64,000 nucleotides of DNA from an uncultured Alistipes sp. (GTDB lineage Bacteria > Bacteroidota > Bacteroidia > Bacteroidales > UBA932), in assembly GCA_902388455.1 (NCBI GenBank), contig CABMPD010000014.1:11664-75663 (forward strand), written 5' to 3'. Positions 35,310 through 44,922 of the stretch are shown one piece after another. The first letter of the stretch is position 1, and each line of letters begins with the position of its first letter. The notes beneath the pieces were generated by a model that saw nothing but the letters and a program-made list of their open reading frames with translations, did not search any database and was not told where the DNA came from. The position numbers and the translations under genes were made by a program.

Positions 35310-37646
35310 ATGAAAAAGAATGTTTTATCCATTTTGGGCTGCATTATGTGCCTATGCCTTGTTTTTTCCTGTGAGGAGAATACAGGAGAAGAGAAGTTCC
35401 CCGAACCTGATCCAGGAACAAAATATTCCATCAGTGGAAGTGTTCAGAAAGGGCCGTTTTCCCAGGGCACATCCATTACCATCCAGGCCCTGGACGATAA
35501 CCTTAATCCTACGGGACGCAACTACTCCACTACCACGTACGATGATTTCGGTGCGTTTTCCATCGGCAGCGAGATAGAGTCCCGCTATGTGGAGATAATT
35601 GCGGACGGATATTATTACAATGAAGTGGCCGGTTCTCTCTCGAAATCGCCCATAACTCTGCGTTCTATATCCGACCTGAGCGAGGAGGGCCAGACCAACA
35701 TCAACCTTTTGACAACCCTGGAGTCAGGCCGTATCCGCTATCTGGTGTCGAATGATGGAAAAGCCATGTCCGAAGCCCGTCAGCAGGCGGAACAGGAACT
35801 GTACGATATTTTCAACATCCCTTTGGAGGTGGGAGACAGCGGTTTTGACAAGGCGGATATATCGAAGGCAGGAGACGGCAATGCGGTGCTTCTAGCTATA
35901 TCAGCGACGCTCCAGAGCACCCGTACGGAGGCTGAGCTTTCCGAGCTTATAGCGAAGATATCTTCAGAGATGCAGAATACCGGCACATTGGGAAAATCGG
36001 ACCTCTCCGAGCAGATCCGTCAGGGCGGTATCGGACTTGACTATGTGCAGATACGCTCCAATCTCATCGCCCGCTACGAGCAGCTCGGGCAGCACGGTTA
36101 CGAGATTCCGAATTTCGAGGACTTTATGGATATCAACGGCAACGGGGTTATAGACCGGGACGACCAGTGGCTCCTCGTCTCCGATGCTCAGTATCAGGTT
36201 CCTCAGAGCGGAGGTGAATATTCTGTTACGGTAGAGTATAATGTAGATTATGAAGTGACGGTGGAGGACGGATGCGACTGGATTTCAGTCTCCTCTGCAG
36301 ATGCCACCAAGGCATATTTGGAAAGTGCCGGATATACGGTCTCTGTCTCTGAAAACGGCTCATTCGAGCCCCGCAGTGCCGGCATCACCTTTAAGTCCAA
36401 GGAGTCCTCTCAGTCTGTTACAGTCTATGTGGTGCAGGATGGCGCGATGTTCTCGTTGGGTCAGACTTATTATTATCTTGACAATACAGCGCAGGTGCTG
36501 GAGGTATGGGTGACATCCTCTTCGGACAATTATGTCGTAGAGATACCTGAAAGCAGCGACTGGATAGCGGAGTCAGACTCTGATAGCGGAGTCCGTAAAT
36601 TTGCAGTGGAGGCGAACAATGATTTCAGTTCGGAGCGCATAGGCAGTATCCTGTTCAGAGATGAGGCCGGGAATCTGCTCGGCGAGGTTACGGTTAATCA
36701 GGATAAGGCTTATATGAGCATAGAACAGGAACGGTTCGATATCGACAATGCGGCGCAGAATTTTATTCTGAGAATCTCTTCATCTACGGAAGATTATAAG
36801 GTAGATGTTACCGAAGGCTCGGAATGGCTGGCAATAACTTCTCACAGCGGTGGAGACTGGAAGTTCTCAACTTATCTGAACAGCAGCTACCAGCCCCGTG
36901 ACGGTATGATAACAGTGTCGGATGTGAACGGTGCTGTGCTGGATACCATACCGGTGAACCAGTGGTGTGAGACTGTGACGCGGGTGAATGTGACACCGGG
37001 CAGTCTGGAGTCGTTGATTAAGGAACCTGGACAGTTGGAATATACTGAGAGTCTTATCTTGACAGGATCCTTATCCGATGTTGACTATCTGTTTATAAGA
37101 AGTATGCCAAATGTGTCCAATATTGATTTATCTGACTTGAGCGACAGCAGTCTTCCTATTGGGGCATTCAGAAAGATGGCAAGATTGTCTGATTTGCAAC
37201 TTCCTGAGAATTTGAATTCTATTCCGGATTTTATGTGTGAGGATTGTGTTGAATTGAAAAGCGTCTTTCCCTTGCCGGAAAGTATTGTCGCTATTGGAGA
37301 ACATGCATTTGGCCATTGTAGTGCACTGGAGGGCGAATTGATAATTCCGAGCGGAGTCGTAAGGATAAGTTATGCAGCGTTCAATGGTTGTAAGAATCTT
37401 CATGGAACATTAGTCCTACCGGAAGGTTTGGCAATACTTGGTGATTATGCCTTCCAGAACTGCAATGGTCTTGACCGCAAGATATATTCGAAAGCAAAGA
37501 CACCTCCTGACACATGGTATAATAACCAGTTCCCATATCTGGATTATCTTGGAGTTCCAATTGGAAGTTATGATGCGTACTATGGGGCGCGTCCAAATAT
37601 GTTCATGGTAATCGAGGAAGTGGACTTCGAAGCTTTAGGTTTGTGA
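35310..37646 (+). CDS. Surface lipoprotein with BACON domains and BspA-like leucine-rich repeats
   Basis: This 778-residue lipoprotein has lipobox VFSCE after a signal peptide. A carboxypeptidase-regulatory-like domain and a helical region follow. Then come BACON-type beta-sandwiches (for example the stretch YEVTVEDGCDWISVSS and SDWIAESDSDSGVRKF) and, at the C-terminus, four or so BspA/TpLRR repeats (LPESIVAIGEHAFGHCSALE, VVRISYAAFNGCKNL, LAILGDYAFQNCNGL). BACON domains in Bacteroidales bind or space glycan-related proteins, and BspA repeats mediate adhesion, so a host or mucin adhesin is a fair guess. The ATG at 35310 is set by the signal peptide. It ends at a strong terminator. Confidence 0.82.
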   Translation: MKKNVLSILGCIMCLCLVFSCEENTGEEKFPEPDPGTKYSISGSVQKGPFSQGTSITIQALDDNLNPTGRNYSTTTYDDFGAFSIGSEIESRYVEIIADGYYYNEVAGSLSKSPITLRSISDLSEEGQTNINLLTTLESGRIRYLVSNDGKAMSEARQQAEQELYDIFNIPLEVGDSGFDKADISKAGDGNAVLLAISATLQSTRTEAELSELIAKISSEMQNTGTLGKSDLSEQIRQGGIGLDYVQIRSNLIARYEQLGQHGYEIPNFEDFMDINGNGVIDRDDQWLLVSDAQYQVPQSGGEYSVTVEYNVDYEVTVEDGCDWISVSSADATKAYLESAGYTVSVSENGSFEPRSAGITFKSKESSQSVTVYVVQDGAMFSLGQTYYYLDNTAQVLEVWVTSSSDNYVVEIPESSDWIAESDSDSGVRKFAVEANNDFSSERIGSILFRDEAGNLLGEVTVNQDKAYMSIEQERFDIDNAAQNFILRISSSTEDYKVDVTEGSEWLAITSHSGGDWKFSTYLNSSYQPRDGMITVSDVNGAVLDTIPVNQWCETVTRVNVTPGSLESLIKEPGQLEYTESLILTGSLSDVDYLFIRSMPNVSNIDLSDLSDSSLPIGAFRKMARLSDLQLPENLNSIPDFMCEDCVELKSVFPLPESIVAIGEHAFGHCSALEGELIIPSGVVRISYAAFNGCKNLHGTLVLPEGLAILGDYAFQNCNGLDRKIYSKAKTPPDTWYNNQFPYLDYLGVPIGSYDAYYGARPNMFMVIEEVDFEALGL

Positions 37647-37698
37647 TTAAGTATCAGCGTAGGTGATTATGCTGAGGGTGCATAATGCGTAGGGTTGG

Positions 37699-37741
37699 CC
37701 TGTTCGGGATGAGTCTGTTGTCATCCCGGACAGGTTTTTTG
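37699..37741 (+). terminator. Terminator after the BACON/LRR lipoprotein gene
   Basis: CCTGTTCGGGATGA pairs with TCATCCCGGACAGG (one G-U) around an eight-base loop, then TTTTTT. Confidence 0.93.
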
Positions 37742-37743
37742 TA

Positions 37744-37775
37744 TTTTCGCCGTTGCGGAAATTTGATTAGATTTG
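37744..37775 (+). promoter_or_regulatory. Promoter of the phosphatase-exonuclease pair
   Basis: TTTT (37744-37747) and TAGATTTG (37768-37775) are 20 bases apart; the ATG follows after four bases, so the mRNA has almost no leader. Confidence 0.6.
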
Positions 37776-37779
37776 GGGT

Positions 37780-38451
37780 ATGGAAAAACCGACTATAGCG
37801 ATAGGCGACGTGCACGGGCAGGACCTGTGGCGGGATGTGGTGGAGGCGCATCCGGAGTGCCGGATAGTGTTCCTCGGAGACTACCTGGATCCATTCTTCT
37901 ATATGCCGAAGGAAAGACTTTTGGGAAATCTGCGGGAAATCATTGACTTTAAGAGATCGCGACCGGAGGATACGGTGCTATTGCTTGGTAATCACGATCT
38001 GCACTATTTTTGCGAGGAGGCGTCGCCGGCATCCCGTTTTGATGCGGGGATTGTGGGGGAGGCTTCGTCATTATTCTTGGATAATTTGGATTTGTTCCAG
38101 TATGCGTTTCAGGATGGGGAGTATCTGTTCACTCATGCCGGGGTGTCGCAGCTATGGTTCGATTACGATTTCTGCGGTGATGCTTCTCGGTCTGTGGCGG
38201 AACAGCTGAACAATCCGGCGGCAGACCAGGTGGCTGCGCTGCATCGTGTCGGGTATGCCCGCGGTGGCCGTACATGTGATACAGGGGGCATATTCTGGGC
38301 AGATAAAAGTGAGCTGGAGGAGCCGTTGCGCTGTTTTACCCAGATAGTCGGGCACAACCGGGTCGCGGAAGTGACCGGGCATACCGGCCCCGGCGGCGGC
38401 AAGATCGTGTTCTGCGACTGCCTCCGCAACGGTCTTTATCTTTATATTTGA
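37780..38451 (+). CDS. Calcineurin-like (PPP-type) metallophosphoesterase
   Basis: The 223-residue cytoplasmic protein carries the PPP phosphatase signature in order: AIGDVHGQDLW, VFLGDYLDPFF, LLGNHDLHYF, FTHAGVSQLW and QIVGHNRV. These supply the two-metal site. It may remove phosphate from proteins or, like ApaH relatives, act on nucleotides. It lies four bases upstream of an exonuclease gene in an apparent two-gene unit. Confidence 0.88.
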   Translation: MEKPTIAIGDVHGQDLWRDVVEAHPECRIVFLGDYLDPFFYMPKERLLGNLREIIDFKRSRPEDTVLLLGNHDLHYFCEEASPASRFDAGIVGEASSLFLDNLDLFQYAFQDGEYLFTHAGVSQLWFDYDFCGDASRSVAEQLNNPAADQVAALHRVGYARGGRTCDTGGIFWADKSELEEPLRCFTQIVGHNRVAEVTGHTGPGGGKIVFCDCLRNGLYLYI

Positions 38452-38455
38452 GCCC

Positions 38456-38950
38456 ATGAAAGATTTTGCAGCCATAGATTTTGAGACAGCCAATGAACAG
38501 CATACCAGTGTGTGCAGTGTGGGAGTAGTGGTCGTGCGGGGCGGAGAGATAATAGACCGCTATTACAGCCTCATACGGCCCGAGCCGGAGTATTACAGTT
38601 ACTGGAATACCCGGGTGCACGGCCTTACCTTGGAGGATACTGCCGATGCGCCGGTATTCCCCTATGTGTGGGAGAAGGTGGCTCCGCTGATAGAAGGACT
38701 GCCGTTAGTGGCCCACAACAGCCCGTTCGATGAGGGCTGCCTGCGGGCGGTGTTTCAGGTGTACCGCATGGATTACCCGGAGTATGTTTTTCATTGTACC
38801 TGCAGGGCTTCCCGCCGTGTTTTCGGGCCGCAGCTACCGAATCATCAGCTCCAGACCGTTGCGGCCCGCTGCGGCTACGACCTCACGCACCACCATCATG
38901 CCCTGGCCGACGCCGAGGCCTGCGCCGCCATTGCCCTTAGGATTCTATAG
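38456..38950 (+). CDS. DEDDh 3'-5' exonuclease (DNA polymerase III epsilon-like)
   Basis: The 164-residue protein is a stand-alone exonuclease domain. ExoI is FAAIDFETAN (Asp and Glu), ExoII is LVAHNSPFDEGCL (Asp), and ExoIII is HHHHALADAEACA (His and Asp). It should trim DNA or RNA 3' ends with two metal ions. There is no polymerase or BRCT/helicase domain attached. It is probably co-transcribed with the phosphatase and followed by a perfect hairpin terminator. Confidence 0.92.
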   Translation: MKDFAAIDFETANEQHTSVCSVGVVVVRGGEIIDRYYSLIRPEPEYYSYWNTRVHGLTLEDTADAPVFPYVWEKVAPLIEGLPLVAHNSPFDEGCLRAVFQVYRMDYPEYVFHCTCRASRRVFGPQLPNHQLQTVAARCGYDLTHHHHALADAEACAAIALRIL

Positions 38951-38988
38951 GTTCACAACTTTGTGGTCCACAAAGTTGTGAACTTTTT
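38951..38988. terminator. Near-perfect palindromic terminator
   Basis: GTTCACAACTTTGTGG and CCACAAAGTTGTGAAC are a perfect 16-bp inverted repeat around a single T, followed by TTTTT. It begins directly after the exonuclease stop codon. Confidence 0.9.
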
Positions 38989-39204
38989 AAAGCAGACCGT
39001 CGGCTACACTATCCGGTCGCCGTAGAAGACCTTGCACCCGAAGTTGTGGCGCAGGCTGCTTTCCCCTGGCTACATATAGGTCCTTTATGTCGGCCGTACC
39101 TATCCATAACCGATACTTGACGAGCGGTATGCCCTGCATTGATCAAAATGAAATCTATTATTTTAGCAGGCAAAATTGAAAGACAATGAAACAGCAGTCA
39201 GTAA

Positions 39205-39253
39205 AATGTCCCCGAATTTCCCTATCTTTACCGCCCGAAAAAACATACATAAT
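39205..39253 (+). promoter_or_regulatory. Probable mazG promoter region
   Basis: TATCTTTA (near 39222-39229) approximates TAnnTTTG about 25 bases before the mazG ATG. The remainder of the 38989-39253 gap shows no gene; a few coding-like codons on the minus strand are interrupted by stops. Confidence 0.4.
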
Positions 39254-40096
39254 ATGAGCAGAAACGAGATGTCATCGAGGGAGGCCAAGCTGGAGGCTTT
39301 CGGCCGCCTTCTGGATATAATGGATGAGCTCAGGGAGAAATGCCCCTGGGACCACAAGCAGACCACCGAGTCGCTGCGTCCTCAGACGATTGAGGAGACT
39401 TACGAGTTGAGCGACGCCATCCTCCGCGGGGAGGGCAGGGAGGTATCCAAGGAACTGGGCGACGTGCTCCTGCACATCGTCTTCTATGCCAAGATTGCCT
39501 CGGAAAAGGGCGAATACGATATCGTGGACGTGATCAACCGTCTGTGTGACAAACTGATCTACCGCCATCCGCACGTTTTCGGCGAGGTCCATGTGGACGG
39601 GGCCGACCAGGTGGTGCAGAACTGGGAGGAACTCAAGACCAAGGAAAAGGACGGGAACAAGCGGGTGCTATCGGGAGTGCCTGTCTCCCTGCCGCCGCTG
39701 CTCAAGGCCTACCGCATGCAGGACAAGGCCCGCGCCGTGGGCTTCGACTGGGAGGAGCGTTCCCAGGTCTGGGACAAGGTGGCCGAGGAGCTCGGGGAGT
39801 TCCGCGAGGAACTGGGCCGGATGGACAAGTCGGACCCTGAGTCGGTGAAAAGGGCCGAGGGCGAGCTCGGTGATTTCCTCTTCTCTATAGTGAATGCTGC
39901 CCGTCTGTACGACCTGAATCCCGACACGGCACTGGAGATGACCTGCGCCAAGTTCCGCCGCCGCTTCACTTATCTAGAGGAGCACACTATCCGTCAGGGC
40001 AAGTCTCTGAAGGACATGACACTGGCGGAGATGGACGCTATCTGGGACGAGGCTAAGGCCCTGGAGAAAAATTCTGAGGACAATGCCGGAAAATAG
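39254..40096 (+). CDS. mazG: Nucleoside triphosphate pyrophosphohydrolase MazG
   Basis: This 280-residue protein has the two tandem MazG domains of the full-length enzyme. The first holds LREKCPWDHKQTTESLRPQT and EETYEL...LGDVLLHI (metal-binding E-E-x-E and D). The second holds VAEELGEFREELGR with EGELGDFLFSIVNAARLY. It hydrolyses NTPs and dNTPs, cleaning damaged nucleotides and lowering stringent-response signals. The ATG at 39254 gives the usual N-terminus. Its last 14 bases overlap tcdA. Confidence 0.95.
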   Translation: MSRNEMSSREAKLEAFGRLLDIMDELREKCPWDHKQTTESLRPQTIEETYELSDAILRGEGREVSKELGDVLLHIVFYAKIASEKGEYDIVDVINRLCDKLIYRHPHVFGEVHVDGADQVVQNWEELKTKEKDGNKRVLSGVPVSLPPLLKAYRMQDKARAVGFDWEERSQVWDKVAEELGEFREELGRMDKSDPESVKRAEGELGDFLFSIVNAARLYDLNPDTALEMTCAKFRRRFTYLEEHTIRQGKSLKDMTLAEMDAIWDEAKALEKNSEDNAGK

Positions 40097-40841
40097 TCCT
40101 GCCTGGCTCGAGCGCACCGCCCTGCTTGTGGGCGGGGAAGCCCTGCAGGCCCTGAAAAGGGCGACCGTAGTGGTCGCCGGTCTGGGCGGGGTAGGGGCAT
40201 ACGCTGCGGAGATGACGGCCCGCGCCGGGGTAGGGCGGATGATAATCATAGACTCGGACAAAGTTTCGGAGAGCAACCGGAACCGGCAGCTGCTGGCACT
40301 CTGCTCGACCGTAGGACGGCCCAAGACTGAGGTTATGTCGGAAAGGCTTCTGGACATCAATCCGGAATTGCAGATAATCAAGGTGGAAGAATACCTTACC
40401 GAGGACAATGTGGCGGCGCTCGTAGAGCGTTCCTGCGCCGAGGCGGGGGTTGCCCGCCCGGATTTTCTCATCGATGCGATTGATACCCTGGCCCCTAAGA
40501 TCGCCCTTATCGCCCATTGCGTCCACAGCGGTATCCCCCTTGTCTCCTCGATGGGAGCCGGAGCCAAATTCGATGCCACGAAAGTCCGTCTGACCGACCT
40601 CTCGAAGTCCTACAACTGCCCTCTGGCCTTCATTCTCCGGAAGAAACTCCGCAAGATAGGCATCAGCAAGGGCTTCCCCGTGGTGTTCTCGGAGGAACTG
40701 CCCGACCGTGACGCCATTGTCCCTACGGAGGGCGAGCGCAACAAGAAGTCACAGGTAGGGACCATTTCCTACATCCCCGCCGTCTTCGGCTGTGTCTGCG
40801 CCCAGGCGGCCCTGACTTATCTCTGCCGCAGAAATGACTGA
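40083..40841 (+). CDS. tcdA: tRNA threonylcarbamoyladenosine dehydratase TcdA
   Basis: The 252-residue E1-like (ThiF/UBA) enzyme has the nucleotide-binding glycine motif VVVAGLGGVGAYAAEM, the Asp/Arg/Gln adenylation segment DSDKVSESNRNRQLLAL and the DAIDTLAPKIAL block typical of TcdA/CsdL. It cyclises t6A37 to ct6A37 in tRNAs decoding ANN codons. An Ssu72- or CsdE-type sulfur partner is not adjacent. The gene overlaps mazG by 14 bases. Confidence 0.93.
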   Translation: MPENSPAWLERTALLVGGEALQALKRATVVVAGLGGVGAYAAEMTARAGVGRMIIIDSDKVSESNRNRQLLALCSTVGRPKTEVMSERLLDINPELQIIKVEEYLTEDNVAALVERSCAEAGVARPDFLIDAIDTLAPKIALIAHCVHSGIPLVSSMGAGAKFDATKVRLTDLSKSYNCPLAFILRKKLRKIGISKGFPVVFSEELPDRDAIVPTEGERNKKSQVGTISYIPAVFGCVCAQAALTYLCRRND

Positions 40842-40951
40842 GGTCCGTTGAAGGTGTGAAAAATGCTGCATAAATGCGGCCGGGGTATCGGAAATTTTCG
40901 TAACTTGGCAAAGTTTTTACCACTAACCGTATTTAAGCAACATTTTAGGAT

Positions 40952-42967
40952 ATGAAACGGATTTTTACTGTATTGTCCTGCGTGCTTCTCGCCTCGGCGG
41001 CCCTGTCGGCCCAGACATGGAGGCAGTATGAGGCCGCAGCGGCTGACCAGGCCTATCTGAATGCTGACTGTGTGGTCCTGCTGGACAGCACTTCGGTCAG
41101 CGTGGAGCCCACAGGCCAGGGCTCATTTGCAGTGTGCAGGTCTTTCAAGGTACAGACGCCCAAGGGCGCTCTTGCCAACAGGATCATCAAGTACGATTAT
41201 GACCCCCTCACTGCTTTCGCCGAGTTCAAGTATGTGACAGTCTACCGTGCCGATGGAGAAGTCGAGCACCTGGATGTCGCCGAAGCCCTGGACTATGCGG
41301 CTCCGGCAAGGTCCATCTACTGGGGAGCCCGCCAGATTATGATCGAGGTGGGAGCTCTCGAACCCGGTGACATAGTCGAGTACGAGATAGCCAAGAAGGG
41401 ATTCACCTACGCTCTGCTGGCATCTGAGGCGGGCGGAGGTTCCGCTGCATCTGCCGTAGGATATGCCGGAGAGGCTTCGGCGGCTGACGGGGAGGACGAT
41501 TCCCGTTTCATCCCCCCGATGCGCGGTCAGTTCTACGACATCGTGCCTTTCTGGTGTGCGGATCCTACGGTACGCAAGGTGTACCGGGTGTCTTTCCCGA
41601 TGGAGAAGGATGTGCAGTTCCAGTTCTATCAGGGCGAGTGCACATCTTCGATGAGGTTCGAGGACGGCCGCAAGGTCTATAAGTTCGCGGTGGATGACGT
41701 GATGCCGTTCGACCGCGAGCCCAATATGGTGGATCTCTTCGACGCAGCTCCCAAGCTGATGATGTCCACCACTCCCGAGTGGAAGGACAAGTCTTTATGG
41801 TTCAATAAGGTCAACGAGGACTACGGCAGCTTCGAGGCCTACGCTCCCGCCCAGAAGAAGGTGGACGAGCTGATCCGCGGCAAGGAGACCGAGATGGAGA
41901 AGATCGCCGTGCTGACCCACTGGGTGGCCGACAACATCCGTTATGCGGGCATCACCATGGGCAAGGGCGAGGGCTATACCCTGCATAACACTGAGATGAA
42001 CTACACCGACCGCTGCGGTGTCTGCAAGGATATTGCGGGAACTCTGATTTCCTTCCTGCGCATGGCCGGTTTCGAGGCCTATCCGGCTATGACCATGGCC
42101 GGCAGCCGTGTCGAGAGTATTCCGGCCGACCATTTCAACCACTGCGTGGCTGTGGTCAAGCTCTCCAACGGTACTTATATCCCTCTCGATCCCACATGGG
42201 TGCCCTTCTGCCGCGAGCTCTGGAGCAGTGCCGAGCAGCAGCAGAACTATCTGCCGGGCATCCCCGAGGGATCCGACCTCTGTCTGACTCCCGTCTCCGC
42301 TCCGGAGAATCACTATGTGCGTATCAAGGCTGACAACACCCTGGATGAGAACGGAACGCTCAAAGGTACCTTTACCATCACCGCCGAGGGCCAGAGTGAC
42401 CTGAATATCCGCCGTATCTTTACCACCGGCTTTCAGAGTGAGTGGCGCAATACTATGGAACGTCAGCTGCTGAACATCTCTCCCAAGGCCAGGCTCGTCA
42501 GCGTGGACTACGGCAGGAATCCCAAGGATTACCAGGCAGCGCCTATCAAGATTACGTTCCGGTATGAAATTCCGGATTATGCCCTTGTCGGTGAGGACGG
42601 TGTCATGCTCTTCCGTCCGCTGGTGATGAACAACCTCTACAACAGTGTCCGCTCATATCTGAGGATCAATACCTCGCTCGAGGAGCGCCGGTACGGTTTC
42701 AAGGACGGCTGCTCCCGCCTGATGGTGCTCGACGAGAGCATCAATCTGCCGGAGGGCTATGTCATGGTTACAGCGCCCAAGTCCGATGAGATGCAGGGCA
42801 GCGGTGCCGATTTCAGCGGCTCTCTAGTTCAGGACGGCAATGAGGTCGTGCTGCACAACACCCTGGCTCTCAAGAAGAGAGTCTACGAGGCTTCGGACTG
42901 GGACAGCTTCCGCAATGCTGTCAATGCCCACAAGGCATACGGTGAATATGTTATAGTCAAAAAATAA
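40952..42967 (+). CDS. DUF3857 and transglutaminase-like exported protein
   Basis: The 671-residue protein has a signal peptide (ALSAQ), an N-terminal DUF3857 beta domain, a transglutaminase-like cysteine-protease domain and a C-terminal DUF2569/DUF3858-like domain. The transglutaminase triad is visible: Cys in DRCGVCKDIAG (near residue 356), His in PADHFNHCVAV and Asp in YIPLDPTW. These proteins are common in Bacteroidales and may cleave or crosslink periplasmic proteins; the substrate is unknown. It is first in a run of closely spaced genes that leads into the hydrogenase-associated cassette. Confidence 0.88.
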   Translation: MKRIFTVLSCVLLASAALSAQTWRQYEAAAADQAYLNADCVVLLDSTSVSVEPTGQGSFAVCRSFKVQTPKGALANRIIKYDYDPLTAFAEFKYVTVYRADGEVEHLDVAEALDYAAPARSIYWGARQIMIEVGALEPGDIVEYEIAKKGFTYALLASEAGGGSAASAVGYAGEASAADGEDDSRFIPPMRGQFYDIVPFWCADPTVRKVYRVSFPMEKDVQFQFYQGECTSSMRFEDGRKVYKFAVDDVMPFDREPNMVDLFDAAPKLMMSTTPEWKDKSLWFNKVNEDYGSFEAYAPAQKKVDELIRGKETEMEKIAVLTHWVADNIRYAGITMGKGEGYTLHNTEMNYTDRCGVCKDIAGTLISFLRMAGFEAYPAMTMAGSRVESIPADHFNHCVAVVKLSNGTYIPLDPTWVPFCRELWSSAEQQQNYLPGIPEGSDLCLTPVSAPENHYVRIKADNTLDENGTLKGTFTITAEGQSDLNIRRIFTTGFQSEWRNTMERQLLNISPKARLVSVDYGRNPKDYQAAPIKITFRYEIPDYALVGEDGVMLFRPLVMNNLYNSVRSYLRINTSLEERRYGFKDGCSRLMVLDESINLPEGYVMVTAPKSDEMQGSGADFSGSLVQDGNEVVLHNTLALKKRVYEASDWDSFRNAVNAHKAYGEYVIVKK

Positions 42968-42976
42968 ATCCGGATT

Positions 42977-44575
42977 ATGAAAAATATTCTGACAAAAACA
43001 ATAATGTCCGCCGCCCTTGTCTTCTCCGCGGCGCTTGTCTCCTTTGCGGCTCCCAAGAGTGAGGCGCAGTTCGACAGACTGATCAAGACCTATACCCTCA
43101 ATCCCGACGGCAGTCAGGAACTCAGGGTGCAGAAGCAGCTGACTATCTACACTCATGCGGCCATGAACAGTCTCTACGGCGAGACCTTCATCGTCTACGA
43201 CCCCTCCTATCAGCATCTGACAATCAACGAGTCCTATACAAGGCAGAAAGACGGCACAGTCGTGACTACCCCCGACAATGCATTTGTAGAGGTGCTGCCC
43301 TCCGCAGCGGCCGATGCACCGGCGTACAACGGCCTGAAGGAGATGGTGGTCGTGCATACCGGCCTGGAGCTGGGCGCCACCATTTATCTGGATTATACGA
43401 TTACTACCGAGGCGGGAGCCCTGCCTGCTCTGGATATTTTCGAACAGATAGAGGAGCTCTCTCCGATTAAGAATTATGTGCTGAGCGTCAGTGTCCCTGC
43501 CGGCACACCGCTGCACTATGAGCTGCTCAACGGCAGGACGGCGCCCAGGATATCCGAGGCTGACGGGATGCAGACTGTCACCTGGACCTTGAAGAATGTC
43601 AGGCCCCGTCCACGTTCCCTGGCCGTGTCAGTCCCCGCCGGGAATGTGCAGGCCGTGGCCGTGACTACATTCCCTTCCCGCGAGGCTGCTCTGGAGGTTA
43701 TCTCTTCCCAGGCCTACAGTCCCGAGGATGAGGCGGTGAAGTCCCTGCTTGACTCTTTCAACGAGGGTAAGGCCGACAGGCGTTCCGTGATGGACAAGAT
43801 CAACGACTATGTGGTCTCCGAACTCGGCCTGAGCCGTCTCTCTCTTGTCCAGACCGGTTATAGGGTCCGTCCTGCAGCGGATGTGATCGGCAGTGCCTAT
43901 GCCACCTCTATGGAGAAGGCCCTGCTGGCCGACGCGCTTATGAAGGCGGCCGGACAGGATTCGGAGATAAGCCTGGTATTTCCTCTTACCGAGGACAGGG
44001 CAGCTGCCGGACTGTCCTCGCTGATGGCTGTGTCGTCTTCCCCCGTATGCACTGACTGGCACTGCATTGACCTGATGAGCATAGGGGATTATGTGTCGGT
44101 ATGCGGACTGGACGGCAAGGAGATGGACAGGGAGCAGGCACCGGCACTTCTGGAAAATGTGAGCACCATGAGCATCTCGGCTGCCGACGGAGAGGATCTC
44201 GGGAACGGATATTACTCCTTCGCATTCCCTGCCGGGGACTCCCAGTGGCTCAGAAGGGAATATGCATCCACTACCGCCAATACGACCCGCAGCGTCAACC
44301 TGCTGCTGTCATATCTCCCCGAGGAGATTCTGACCTATACTCTTGCCGTCGGAGAAGGTCTGGCGCCGGTGGTGATGCCCGGGGACAGGACTGTCTCCAA
44401 TTCGGTGGGCACAGTGTCCGTAAAGACTGAACAGAAGGACGGCGCCACTGTGATAACCAAGCATCTGAAGCTCGGTGTCCAGCTCATCACGCCCGCTCTC
44501 TATCCCCAGTATTACCGGCTCATGAGCGAGTGGTACACGATATGCACCTCTCCACTCATCTTCAAGGCCGAGTAG
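42977..44575 (+). CDS. DUF3857 exported protein without transglutaminase triad
   Basis: This 532-residue protein has a signal peptide (VSFAAP) and a clear DUF3857 domain (EAQFDRLIKTYTLNPDGSQE through GATIYLDYTITTE). The following region (SRLSLVQTGYRVRPAADVI and onwards) occupies the place of the transglutaminase domain but lacks the RCGxCxD cysteine. In its place stands GSAYATSMEKALLADALMKA, a degenerate version. It is likely a catalytically dead paralogue of its neighbour that may act as partner or regulator. It starts nine bases after the first DUF3857 gene and ends one base before the DRTGG gene. Confidence 0.82.
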   Translation: MKNILTKTIMSAALVFSAALVSFAAPKSEAQFDRLIKTYTLNPDGSQELRVQKQLTIYTHAAMNSLYGETFIVYDPSYQHLTINESYTRQKDGTVVTTPDNAFVEVLPSAAADAPAYNGLKEMVVVHTGLELGATIYLDYTITTEAGALPALDIFEQIEELSPIKNYVLSVSVPAGTPLHYELLNGRTAPRISEADGMQTVTWTLKNVRPRPRSLAVSVPAGNVQAVAVTTFPSREAALEVISSQAYSPEDEAVKSLLDSFNEGKADRRSVMDKINDYVVSELGLSRLSLVQTGYRVRPAADVIGSAYATSMEKALLADALMKAAGQDSEISLVFPLTEDRAAAGLSSLMAVSSSPVCTDWHCIDLMSIGDYVSVCGLDGKEMDREQAPALLENVSTMSISAADGEDLGNGYYSFAFPAGDSQWLRREYASTTANTTRSVNLLLSYLPEEILTYTLAVGEGLAPVVMPGDRTVSNSVGTVSVKTEQKDGATVITKHLKLGVQLITPALYPQYYRLMSEWYTICTSPLIFKAE

Positions 44576-44576
44576 T

Positions 44577-44921
44577 ATGAGACTCAGGGATATAGCCGAG
44601 GCCGTGCAGGGTGAGGTGCTCTGCGGTCAGGACCGTCTGGACGAGAATGTGGACTACGCTTTCGCCTCGGACCTGATGAGCGATGTGCTGACCATCAAGA
44701 CCGATGACTTTCTGCTGATTACCGGACTGGCTAACGTTCAGTCAGTCCGGACGGCAGAAATGTCGGACGTGGAATATATCCTCTTCGTGCGCGGCAAGTC
44801 CGTCACGGAGGAGATGACTGCCCTGGCCGAAGACAACGGCATGGTAGTGATACGCACTGACTATTCGATGTTCAAGACTTCCGGTATACTTTACGGTGCC
44901 GGGCTCAAACCCGTGTACTGA
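44577..44921 (+). CDS. DRTGG-domain protein (hydrogenase cassette), first copy
   Basis: The 114-residue protein is a stand-alone DRTGG-like domain: MRLRDIAEAVQGEVLCG, FASDLMSDVLTIKTDD, then EYILFVRGKSVTEEMTALAE. Such domains occur in PTA and CBS-domain pyrophosphatases, where they sit beside nucleotide-binding domains. Free-standing copies accompany [FeFe]-hydrogenase genes in many anaerobes, with no proven function. A diverged paralogue is encoded at 46715-47053. It begins one base after the DUF3857 gene and is followed by the HATPase gene with one base between. Confidence 0.78.
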   Translation: MRLRDIAEAVQGEVLCGQDRLDENVDYAFASDLMSDVLTIKTDDFLLITGLANVQSVRTAEMSDVEYILFVRGKSVTEEMTALAEDNGMVVIRTDYSMFKTSGILYGAGLKPVY

Positions 44922-44922
44922 T

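Noticed and set aside
38989..39253. Minus-strand coding remnant (SLRHNFGCKVFYGDRIV) in the spacer
   Set aside because: Only 21 codons are open before a stop, too few to support a pseudogene.
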